Of a stretch of 64,000 nt of DNA, positions 51,043 to 61,567 are shown in pieces. How positions within the stretch are numbered: the stretch's first letter is position 1; each line of letters begins with the position of its first letter. The DNA comes from Paramecium sonneborni (lineage: Eukaryota; Ciliophora; Oligohymenophorea; Peniculida; Parameciidae). Made by a program: the position numbers and the translations under genes. The stretch lies in the NCBI GenBank assembly GCA_905182985.1, contig CAJJDN010000114.1:124001-188000 (forward strand). The letters are read 5' to 3'. The notes below the pieces were generated by a model, which was given only the letters and a program-made list of their open reading frames with translations, was not told the origin of the DNA and made no database searches.

Positions 51043-52336
51043 TCATTTCCATACAGGTTTACTATTGATTATATTTTGTATTAAAGCTTCATCATTTTTC
51101 ATTTGTCCAGGAGATGGATATCTCCACCCTTTATTCTTATTTGTTGGTATCAATTAGGTAGCTTTAGGAATATTATTCCCTATAATTAAAACTAAAAATA
51201 AATTTACCTTTTACAATAGGGGAAAATTGACGATAAGGAAAGGGTGTTGGTTTTGGAATTGTTATAGGAGGTTAAATTTCAGGCTATCTAAAATAATATA
51301 TCATATTACGCATAGGCAGATCTAGGTCTGTCAGTAGGATCTTTTTTTTATTATTTTAAAGATAAAGATTTTCCTGATTATTTAAGTTTCTATTCCTAAT
51401 GTTTTTTAAGACTATCATTCTATTATCGTTTGATTGTGCCACTATTAGGTTTGAGAAGTGAATTATTTTCTCTAGAATTCAGTATTGAATTACATTTTTC
51501 TAATTCCTCTTTTAGAGTTACATAATTATTAACTGTAACATGATAGATATTTCCATTGATATTATTTTGACTATTTAATTTTACAGCATTCTTAGGATTT
51601 GTTTATTTTATTTTTTTTTGTGATTTTTTAACTAAAGTTTCATCTGCCCAACTTATTGCTCTGACTTTATTCTCATTTAAATATTAATTAAATAATCTTC
51701 TATCTAACCAACAAGGATCAGCTGGACTAGATTTTGCATTTATAAAAGTATTTCTAAGAAGTTTTTCATCTTCTTCTAATGGTAATTCTTATTCTTCATG
51801 AGGCTGCCATGAACTTGACAATCCTCCTTCTCCCTTTTTATTTAATTTAGACTCCAATTAAGTTAGTTGATGATAAAAACTAGCTCTTATTTCAAGATCT
51901 GGTCTTCTAGAGTTTAGAAACTCTAAAGTCTTATATAATTTCCATTTATATTTTCTCATAAAATAGGCAGCTAATGCACAACATGAACGAGATTATCCTC
52001 TTATCGAATGAACCAGAACTGATTCTCCATTATTATGTGCTTATTCAATAAATTAATAGATTTCATTAACGGTATCATTTGGAAATAGTATTTACTTATT
52101 CATGATATATACAATGTACTTGTTCATTCTCAAGCCAATTAAATTTTAGATAGGAAACACCATAATTTTCGAATACACATGATAATTACTTGGCTGCACA
52201 ATTTACAATTCGAGTCACTTTATTTTGGATGACAAATTCAAGATCCTTATAAGATAAAAGTTATATATTTTACTTTTGAAGCTAATTCATCTCCAATGAA
52301 TAGACCATCCTTTACTTTAATTGCTCCAATTATCAT
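51043..52336 (-). CDS. Dual-specificity pseudophosphatase (catalytic Cys replaced by Ser)
   Basis: 396 residues from five exons; introns 52246-52273, 52095-52119, 51288-51309 and 51180-51207 (22-28 nt). Residues 1-140 form a dual-specificity phosphatase fold: GLFIGDELASKD at the start, TRIVNCAAKQ, then VHSIRGQSRSCCALAAYF where active members have HCxxGxSRS, and FLNSRRPDLEIRASFYHQL, the usual closing helix. The Ser in place of Cys means no phosphate transfer is expected, as in STYX-like proteins that bind phosphoproteins. The rest is Asn/Lys-rich with a short coiled coil and a Pro-rich end. The start lies 37 bases from that of APC8 on the other strand. Confidence 0.88.
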
Positions 52337-52373
52337 TATGTTTTATTTAGTAATAAATTTTGAAATTTGAAAA

Positions 52374-54030
52374 ATGGAATTAATGCCTAAATTGTAAGAA
52401 ATTCAAAAAGAATTGTAATATTACACTAAATACTTCTAAGAAAACAAACTTTATCATTCTAGCAAATGGACAGGAGAATTATTATTAGGATTAACTTAAG
52501 AAGAAGATTTATAATAATCTTAATTTGCAATGCAATTTATTCAAAACAATACTGATTACAATTATCATTTTATTAGAGAGTTTATTCCTGAATATAATGA
52601 TATTATTTTAGTGGCTAGAAATCTTTTTGATTTAAGAGAATTCAAGAAATGTGCATCTTTATTATAAAATCTCATCCATAAAAATGAATCTGCAATGTTT
52701 CTCTATTATTACTCATAATATATGTATGGAGAGTTAAGAAAGGAAGAAGAGATGTTTGAAAATGAAAACTCAAAGACAGCTACAAATCCAGAACTTAAAT
52801 TATTAGAAAGAGAATTATCAAAATTATACAATCAAAAATAATTAAACTAATTGAATCTTTACCTCTATGGACTAATATTAAAGGATACAATGAGATTAAG
52901 AGAAGCAAGAGATGTATTTATTTAAGTTTTGCATTAAATGCCTTGTTTTTGGAGTGTTTGGTTAGAATTATGTAAATTATTAACAGAAGAAGATTCTTTA
53001 GATGAATTACCAAATCATTGGATGAAATTATTTTGGAGCTCCAATTTTAATTTGGAAAAGTTTAAAAATGCTAATTGTGTAGAATAATTTTAGACTTTAT
53101 TATACTACTTTAGAAATTCAAATTTTATAATAAATTAAATTGCAAATGCTTATTATAATAATTAAGAATTTGAATTATCGCTTGAATGGTTCGAAAGATT
53201 ATTGAGTATTGATCCATATAGATTTGAGAGTTTGGATACATATTCAAATATATTGTATATAAAAGAGAATTAAGGAGAACTTGCAAATTTAGCATTATAA
53301 TCATTTACAAATAATAAGTATGTACCCGAAACTTGTTGTGTAGTAGGAAATTACTATTCTCTGATGAATGAACATGCAAAAGCAATAAATTATTTTTAAA
53401 GAGCTCTAAAATTAGATAAAGATTGTTTGGCAGCATGGACTTTAATGGGACATGAATATTTAGAAATGAAGAATGTAGCATCTGCGATATAATCATATAG
53501 AAATGCAGTAGAAATAGATCCAAAAGATTTTAGAGCTTGGTATGGATTAGGATAAACATATGCATTACAAGGAATGAATTAATATGCCTTATATTATTTC
53601 AGTAGGGCAGTAATAAGTAGACCTAAAGATGCAAGAATGTGGAATGCAATGGCAGAATGTTATGATAAAATGGATAAAAAAAATGAATCTATGAAATGTT
53701 ATGAAAGAGCTAATTAATGTAAAGATAAAGAAGGGATTGCAATTCATTAATTGGCTAAATTATATGATGCTGTGGTATATATTTAAATTAACTATATATT
53801 TATAGGGTAAAACAGAAAAGGCTCTGTCGGCATTTGAAGAAAGTTTGAGAAGAAAAGATGAAGAATAGATTGTTGATAAGGAATTATCAGAATCTTTACT
53901 TTATTTAGCTAGAGTATATTTAAGAAGGGGAGAAAAGGAAAGAGCTATGCAAATGGCTAAAAGACTTTATGATTTTAATGGTCCAGAAAGAGATGAAGCC
54001 AATTTAATCATGAGTTAGTTAAATAAATGA
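52374..54030 (+). CDS. CDC23: Anaphase-promoting complex subunit 8 (Cdc23)
   Basis: 541 residues from two exons; 31-nt intron 53775-53805. Cdc23/APC8 is a TPR subunit of the APC/C ubiquitin ligase that drives cyclin and securin destruction. The C-terminal two-thirds are TPR repeats in the order typical of this subunit, with the diagnostic [19 protein letters not shown], then HEKA-like [48 protein letters not shown] and [15 protein letters not shown]. The N-terminal helical region also fits. Length is close to the usual 560-600. Only 19 bases separate its stop from the next gene's ATG. Confidence 0.93.
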
Positions 54031-54049
54031 AATAAATATTATTATTTTG

Positions 54050-56282
54050 ATGAATTAGATTTATCATGATTCGTTATTATTAGCTCTTAAAACTTAAATC
54101 TTAGTTCCAATAACCTTAGATTGTAGATATCTTAAAGAGGCTCTAAGTGAAATTTCTAACGAATAACAGTTTTTATAAATGGAGGATTATTACTTAAACT
54201 AAAATCTCATTGATGAAATTAATAAGAGGACAATTAGACTTTTAGTAGACTGTATTAAAATACTTCGTAAATATATGTTCATTGGATGGAATGTTAGCCC
54301 TTAATTTATTGAAGTATTTCATGATACTAAAAATAGGACATCGTATATTAATTCATAGATAAAAGTTTAGAGGACTGGATGGAACCTGCTTTTTTCGTTT
54401 AAAGACTTCCTGAGATCAAAGTTTAAATTAAAACATATTATAAGACATTTTAAGAAAACGCATTTGAGTAATTTTGATATAATTATATAGATTGTGTGAT
54501 ACTTTGATTACAGAACTTTGTGATGATTATCTAAATAGTTCATAAATAAATGGATTATTGAATGAAATTTTGGAGTCTCAATTAAGAAGGGTTGCATATG
54601 ATCTTTTTGAGTTTGCTTATCTCGATATATAAATTACAAATGAATTCCTGGATAATCTGCAAAAATTATTTGTTGATTTAACAACAGATTTTTTTAACTA
54701 TTTGATAGATGTTGCATGTCATGCTAATTATAAAATGCAATAATTAGATAAATTATTAAAAGTTTACGGGTGTTTAGCAAATTAAGAGAATTATAAATAT
54801 ATGTAGAAGGAAATATCATAAAATATTATTGATTATGGTGATATTACATTAGTAGGCTAATCATTTTAAGTAAATTCAGATAAACATATTGCTATAGTGA
54901 AATAAGCGATTAAACATTTTTATTATGTTATGGATGAATGTAAAGTATGGTTTCAAGCTAAATAGCATAAGAATTTTGATGAATTAATTAATAATGCCTA
55001 ATTTAATATTATTAAACCACTTCCTTAAAATATTTAAATCTTTTAAAATTAAGATGATATTCATCTTATGGAATTATGTCATGAAATAAAAGTTATTAAA
55101 TCATAAAAAATATAAAGAAAAGATTTATAAGGATTAAAGATAATTGTATAAGATGAGAAAAATAATAAAATTCAATAATTTATATTAAATTTATCTTATC
55201 ATTATTTGATGTTTCATTAATATGAAGAAGGTTGGGAACCATTTGATGATGAAAAAGAGTGCAATATAATTCTAGCTAAATTTTTAAATGAATAATTTGA
55301 TTATCTTCATTGTGGTCATCCTGAATTTAAAAAAAGAGTTGCTAGTGAAAAATCAATAGATAGAACTACTGATGATATTTCTGGATTTAAGAATGCTGTT
55401 TTTAAATTTAAAAAAATTAGTGCACCTAAAAAACCTATAAGATATGGAACATCAAATAGAATTATAGGTGGTAAAGCACTTGGAATGGGTATTGGTTGTC
55501 TTATAGTTGATTGTCTTGATGAAGATATACCTTGGGATGATAAATTAAAAAATGCAGGGTTTACAGCTCTTTCTTTTGGAGTCTTAGGTCTTCTTGCTTC
55601 TAGATTACCAATTGTGGGCATTATTATATAATAAGTAATATTGGCTTTAGCTGTTAAATCTATTTTAGCTAATAAAGTAATTAATGATTCTCAGACAGCT
55701 AAGAATCTTGGACATTTAGGTCTAATTATTACTATTGGTGTTGGAATGACTATTGCTGGTAGTTTAATGTTTCCTATTGCTTTTTGGGGTGCTTTCTTTG
55801 GTGGTTTATTAGGTGGTGTTGGAATGGGATTATATTAAAAGTTTTTAATTCCGTACTATATGGATAATATAGTTGAAATGTTGAATAAAGCTAGTAAATT
55901 AATTAGAAGAAATGGCTCTGTTAGATATAAATAATATGCATTATAAAAATTATAAATTGATGAGAAATTCTTACCAAATCATAAACCATCCTAAATGAGT
56001 GATGATTAATATTTCACTTTATTAATGTTTTGTCTTAGCAATGAAATAAGATTAATTAGTAATGCATCCTATTCTAAACAATTGGAAAAGCTAAAATAAA
56101 AGAATGCTACTGAAGAACAAAAAGCTAATTTATTATAAAGATAATGTTAGATTGAAATTTCATTAAAAATTTGGAATGATACATATGATTATCTTAAATC
56201 TCAAAATATCAGTTTGGTTGACAATGCTAAGTCTTGTGCTGAATTTGTGGATGGTATGCTTACAAATTATAAAGTTGAATGA
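54050..56282 (+). CDS. Unknown protein with glycine-rich membrane region
   Basis: 728 residues from two exons if one 46-nt intron (54468-54513, GT..AG) is removed; that intron is longer than any other here, so this junction is the weakest part of the model. Residues 1-440 are soluble and helical. About residues 450-595 hold several Gly-rich hydrophobic stretches (IIGGKALGMGIGCLIVD, LSFGVLGLLASRLPIVGIII, LGLIITIGVGMTIAG, GAFFGGLLGGVGMGLY), like glycine-zipper or channel-forming hairpins. A helical C-terminus follows. The codon use of this section is less AT-biased than the flanks. No family recognised. Confidence 0.7.
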
Positions 56283-56878
56283 AACAGTATTTATTAATTA
56301 TTAAATATCCTATTTCTTATAAGTATTTCTTTAATGTTATTTTACATCCAATTTTAATTATTATAATATTTATTTATATTTATAAAATAAATTATAATTT
56401 AATTAACAAAAAGTGTTCTAAAGTATATAATTTAAACTTATTGAAATTCAAAAGAATTCAATAAATTAAATTAGACGAATGTTTATATTTTAAAATAAAG
56501 AGTTACTAAATTATATTGATGTCAAAATAATGAAAGTACCAATAAAAAAGAGTTAAATTGACTGATTGAAATTAATATTTTATTTATAAAAATAAATAAA
56601 AAATAGATAAATAGAGAAATCAGAAAGTTTATAATTATTGCAAGCATTAGTTTTTGTTGATATAAATACAATAATTGTAAAAAGGTTTACACTTACAATA
56701 TAAAAAAGAATAAAATTAATATTTTAAGAAAATTGAATAATTACGTCATTGAATATAAAATAAGTTTATAAATAAAAAAAAAGAATATAAGAATAAAGAT
56801 TGGATTGATGATTTTTATATAATAAGATTTTGGGCATATTATAGAAATTGCTAAGGTTTAATTTTTAATTAAATTTTA
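56283..56878. other. Intergenic, no gene seen
   Basis: About 600 AT-rich bases between two plus-strand genes. Confidence 0.5.
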
Positions 56879-58034
56879 ATGTATAATAATTCAAGAGATC
56901 CTCCAAGTTAAATTCTTCTACTTGTTCTAACTTAATTACCTCCTTCCTTTCCTTTGACGAATGAGTATTTGCATAAGAAGTTTAATGAGTTTGGAGACAT
57001 TAAGAAAATACTTATTTTCGAAAGAGGAAAGACAAATAAGGCATTTGTAGAATTTCATAATTTGAAGAGTGCAATATCAGCAAGAAAATAATTGAATGGT
57101 TTGAATATTCAAGGAGGAAAGTAAGAAATAATTTTGTATATAGAATGATAATCCATTTCTCTCGACTTAAAAATCTTAATCTCGAAATCGTGGATAATTC
57201 AAGAGGAACGGATTATACTTAGGCTAGTAGTAATAGTCAAAATTCAGATTCTATTCTTCATTCTAAAACAGATGATAACATAAGAGTCAACTTAACTAAT
57301 CATATTAGTTAAAGTTCATCTTCTAGAGCAAACTCAAGTCCAGTTAGAAATGAAGAAATCAATAGGTTGCTTGATTATGATGATGATGATTTTGATATTT
57401 GGAAATAAGAAATTCAACTTAATCTGACTGATATGCATCCAGAAATACAAACACTACTAAGATAGAAATAATCTAAATTACTCAGAATTGCATCAGTAGA
57501 TTCTAAGGTAACTGCAAAGATGATTTACAATGTGTTTTCCAAGTTTGGAAATATCGAAGAGATTCTATATTAGAAACAATATTAAAAGACATATGTTAAA
57601 TTCTAAACCATTAATTAAGCCATCATAGCAAAAGAATATCTCAATAATACTCAATTCTTTGATTCAATAGTATTGTATTCATTATATTCAAATTAGTTAC
57701 GTATCTATTTTGAACCCTTATAACCTTTATAACCAACTTCTTTATAAGATGAATACATGATTTATTATAATGAAAACTGTACATAGAAAATTATGCCACT
57801 CTCATCTAATCTCATAATCACTGGAGTCTAAGATCCTTAGGAAATCTCGGAATTAATCAAAATGTTTGCTAAAATCAAAGGTATAATTTATATATAACTA
57901 AATTTATAGACATCAAATTTAATGTAAATAGTATACAACTAACAGTCTGTTCTATTGCAGATACACTCAAAATTATAGCTGTTTTTTCTGATTATGAATT
58001 CAAGAATTAGAAGTTGACCATCATTCTCAAATGA
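56879..58034 (+). CDS. PTB/hnRNP L-like RNA-binding protein
   Basis: 367 residues from three exons; introns 57121-57143 (23 nt) and 57881-57909 (29 nt). The first RRM reads LLLVLTQLPPSFPLTNEYL, KKFNEFGDIKKILIF and KAFVEFHNLKSAISARKQL, giving RNP2 and RNP1 in the loose form of polypyrimidine-tract-binding proteins. A Ser/Asn-rich linker with an acidic YDDDDFDIW patch separates it from a second RRM (VFSKFGNIEEIL, KTYVKFQTINQAIIAKEYL) and a third, short one at the end (NLIITGV, LIKMFAKIK). The family binds pyrimidine-rich RNA to control splicing and stability. It may be nuclear or cytoplasmic. No RS or zinc-finger region. Confidence 0.82.
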
Positions 58035-58091
58035 TGATTATTATTATATTAAATAAAACAAATTGGAAAATCTAATTATAAGTTTCTAACA

Positions 58092-59369
58092 TCATTTCTA
58101 TACAATTTTTTATTTCTCTCTCTACTTTTAAATTATTTGATTAAGCAAATTCTATTCCTTTATCGCTTCTAATCCAGAAATTTATTAAACTCTCTTCAAC
58201 ATTGAAATATTTAATTTATTAGGAACACTCTTATCTTTTATAAAAGAAATTTCATGTTATTCATTAGATTTATTTTATCTTCCCAATTCCATTGAATAAT
58301 TCTGTTACTTTAATTATTACTTTTCTTATCTCATTAACTTTTAATTCACTTATCGTAAAGATATAAAATTTTCATTATTATTTTATTCTGTATTAGTATT
58401 CATACTTTTAAGTTTCTTTTTCTTACTCTAAATTTCAAAATTATTTATATTATCAATAGAATATTATTCTGAATATATTTATACTTTTTTAATCTATTTG
58501 TGATCTGAAATAGATCTTTTTTATCTCTCATTTTACACTCTTTAAACACTATTATCCTATATAATTTTGTTCTGAGACTTATAATATTCTTATAAATATT
58601 AATCTTCGTTATCTTAATCATCCATTAAATCCTTAAGAAAATCAGTTGCAAGTGGTAATTAATTTAAACTTTCCCATGTTAGAGATGATTATCTTTTTTG
58701 AGATCCATTAAAACTCTTTTCCTGTTCTTTATAATCATATTATGAAAATTTGTGTTTTGAAGGATTAGGTAATTTTTCAATTAGTTCAGTTAAATTTGGA
58801 TACTTAGAAAGCAGTTGGGATTTTGTAAAATGTTTTTATTCAAATTATAATTTGTTAAATACTTTTTTCTTTCTTTCTATAAGTTTGATCTATTCATTTT
58901 ATTGTTTCCTTTATAATAAAATTTATTTTATTTATTAGTCATCCTTTACTTCTGGATGATATATTTTAAATTGATATTTAACATCTGTTATTCGTTCAGT
59001 TTTATCTTTCATTTAAAATGGTTTTTGAAATGTTTTCATTTTTTATACACAAAGTTTCCAGTTATCTAAACCTAAATTATTTTAGTATTAATCAAAGTTA
59101 ATGCCTTCTTCCTCTGCTAATAAATTTAATAATTAAATAAACTAATCAAAGTTGAGTTCTTTAGAATTTTTAGCTTTTTTCTTGAATAGCTCTAACAATT
59201 TAGAATGATTAATTTTAATTAAAAAATCTCTACAGAAATGCATCCATTTACCAACAGTGAAAATAGATGATTCATATTATTATCTTTCAAAAGTAGCATA
59301 TTACCCCTAAATATATTGTTATTTGGAATAGAATTCAAAAACTTTGTATAAAACATCCCTATTTTCCAT
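58092..59369 (-). CDS. Unknown Lys/Gln-rich protein; 5' end uncertain
   Basis: An intronless frame of 425 residues from the ATG at 59367-59369 to TGA at 58092-58094. The N-terminal part (KWMHFCRDFLI, LFKKKAKNSKELNFDQFIQLL) resembles p25-alpha/TPPP or EF-hand-like helices seen in microtubule proteins of ciliates; this is weak. The rest is Gln/Lys/Asn-rich and probably extended. The frame continues upstream through a (AAT)n run to at least 59640 and the true start probably lies there or at about 60000, behind introns I could not place. The two neighbouring frames also read well between 59450 and 59650. Confidence 0.62.
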
Positions 59370-60125
59370 AATAATAATAATAATAATTTATATATATAAT
59401 TTCTAAATTAATTCAACATTTTCATCCTTCACATTCTATCTGACTGACTATTTTACCAATAATTCAAACCGCTCTCCTTGTAATCCCATCTTTATTAAAT
59501 AGTCTGTAATCATAATTGATTTCCTAATCCTTTATATACACAACTTAAACAACCTAGACTATTCTTCCAAATACTTCTTTTAATTCATCTCAATTAAGAT
59601 TCTACATACAAATGCCTATTTGGTAAATTCAAAACCCTTGAATTTGCTAATTCTCTTTCATTATCCTAAAATCCACAAAAATCAGTTCATTTAAAAAATT
59701 TTTAAATTAAATAATTTCCTATCAATAAAAATCTTCTCTATAATAAGTAAGCTATTTTCTTAATATCTTTACAATTAACATTAATTAAGAGCCTTATCAG
59801 TAAATTGCTTTATACAATATTCTCTAACATTAAAATATTGATATATGTTTTTGTCTTTTCTAATCCTAACCATAAAATTTCAACTCTAAAATTCATCTAA
59901 ATATATAAATTATTTAATGATAATTTTCCTTTTCTCGATTAGATTATTTTCAAAGGAACCTTGATATCCATTCATTATCAATCCTTCATATATCATTTAT
60001 ATCTATAATCTTTTTTTATTATATAATCTCGATTTATTATCATCTATTATCCTATAGAAATAATGGAAATTTAAATAAATCTCTTAATACAACAATTAAT
60101 TTGGTTAATAATTAAATTATTTAAA

Positions 60126-60460
60126 ATGGAACATAATTCAGATGATAAAATGTATGTTCTTGATCATAAATAAAATGACAAATATCCTCTCACCAACTAA
60201 ATTTCTTAAGATTTCTAAGATGATTCTCATACCTATCGTATAATTCGATTAGGTAAAGAATCTGTAAAAATCATGCAGGATTTGAATTGGGAAAGTAACA
60301 TATTTTTAATAATATTATTTTAGAAAGATTACTCAAAGAAAGAGAATGGAGAAAACTCAAAGTATGTTAAAGTCGTGGATGGTTACATTATGCTATTCTT
60401 GAAAAAGAACCATACGTTTTGTTATTCAAAAGAAAAATCACCAAAAATAAAAGATAATGA
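60126..60460 (+). CDS. CKS1: Cyclin-dependent kinase regulatory subunit CKS1
   Basis: 101 residues from two exons; 29-nt intron 60295-60323. CKS proteins are small adaptors that bind CDKs and phosphorylated targets. After an N-terminal extension of about 35 residues, DDSHTYRIIRLGKE corresponds to the family's YEYRHVVLPKd, and after the splice come LKEREWRKLKVCQSRGWLHYA and EKEPYVLLFKR, matching EWRxLGVQQSxGWxHYMxHEPEPHILLFRR. The anion-binding Arg and the hinge region EKEP (family HEPEPH) are recognisable. Reading without the intron gives a different, unrelated C-terminus, so the splice is certain. Confidence 0.93.
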
Positions 60461-60562
60461 AAAAACCTGATTTCAATTTTGTATCATTATTTGTTTCTAA
60501 TTTATTAAATTTCATTTAATTATAATACTTAAATTTTATATTCATTTATTCAATATCAAATT

Positions 60563-61448
60563 ATGTCTAATATTTTAAGACTTTGTCCAAAATGTTAAAC
60601 AAGTCCAGCCACAATATAATGTATAGATTGTGAAGAAAAAATGTGTTATTCTTGTGATTAGAAAGTACATAAAAAATTGAAATAACATAAGACTGATATC
60701 ATTCCTTATTCATGTAAAATATTTATTAAAAAAGAGATGAAACAGATTAAATCAACCTCATTTATAATTAGTGGTATTAAAGACCACTCTAATATATCAT
60801 AAGAATTACAACAGGAACTTAATGAATTAGAAGCTATTATAGAAGCTAAAAAATCATTTTTAAACAAATAAGAAGAAAAATGGGGTATTTAGATTAATTC
60901 TCTTGAAACTCAATACCAAAAGAAATTAGAATAATTTGAAAAAGAAATTGAGTCTAATGAAAACTAATTTAAAAATTATTATTCAAGTGGCAATACTACT
61001 TAAACGATTACTGATATAAAAAAATAAATGGAGGCATAAAAATAGTATATTTTTTATATTTTAATAATAGATAAGCATGGAAATAGTTGAATGATAAAAA
61101 AGAAAAATTATTAGAAAAAGAAAAACTACTTAAAGATATGATTTCAACTGAGTAATATTGTTCTTAGGAAATTTAGTAAAAAAGGAAACTAATTAATGAA
61201 TATTAGATATTTTTATAAAAATAATAAGCTGAAAAAGATCTAATAAAAGAAGAAAATCAAAAGATAATGAAATAATTAGAATCAATTAAAAATTTATGTA
61301 ATAAAAATTTACCTGAATTTGGAATTAATGTTGAATTTTTAGATAAATAAATGAAATTGAATAGAATTAACAATAATAAATAAGAAGAAGAATAAGAAGA
61401 AGAAGAGGAGGATGAAGAATAAAAAAAAGAAGTTTAAGATAATTAGAA

Positions 61449-61494
<46 letters not shown>
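60563..61494 (+). CDS. B-box zinc-finger protein with polyglutamine end
   Basis: 301 residues from two exons; 26-nt intron 61045-61070. The N-terminus holds a B-box-type zinc finger: CPKCQTSPATIQCIDCEE then MCYSCDQKVHKKLKQHK, with the Cys/His spacing of this family. The rest is coiled coil (QELQQELNELEAIIEAKK, then Lys/Glu/Gln-rich), an acidic run of Glu and Asp, and 13 Gln coded by TAA directly before the TGA stop. B-box proteins of this simple kind bind proteins or microtubules. The second exon is needed for the coiled coil to continue. Confidence 0.85.
61453..61491 (+). repeat. (TAA)13 microsatellite ending at the stop codon
   Basis: Thirteen TAA units in frame at the 3' end of the B-box gene, followed at once by TGA. 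They are translated as Gln. Loss or gain of single units would change only the tail length. Confidence 0.9.
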
Positions 61495-61567
61495 TTTTAA
61501 ATTAAAATAAATAACAATTTATAAATTTTAATACATAAATTAGTTAATTATTAAAATAATATAACAA

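Noticed and set aside
55316..55621. Minus-strand frame of about 100 codons with Pro-rich sequence
   Set aside because: Antisense of the glycine-rich membrane region, which explains its composition.
56279..56464. Short hydrophobic frame after the 54050 gene
   Set aside because: 61 codons of Ile/Tyr/Asn in AT-rich DNA, overlapping the stop of the preceding gene; chance.
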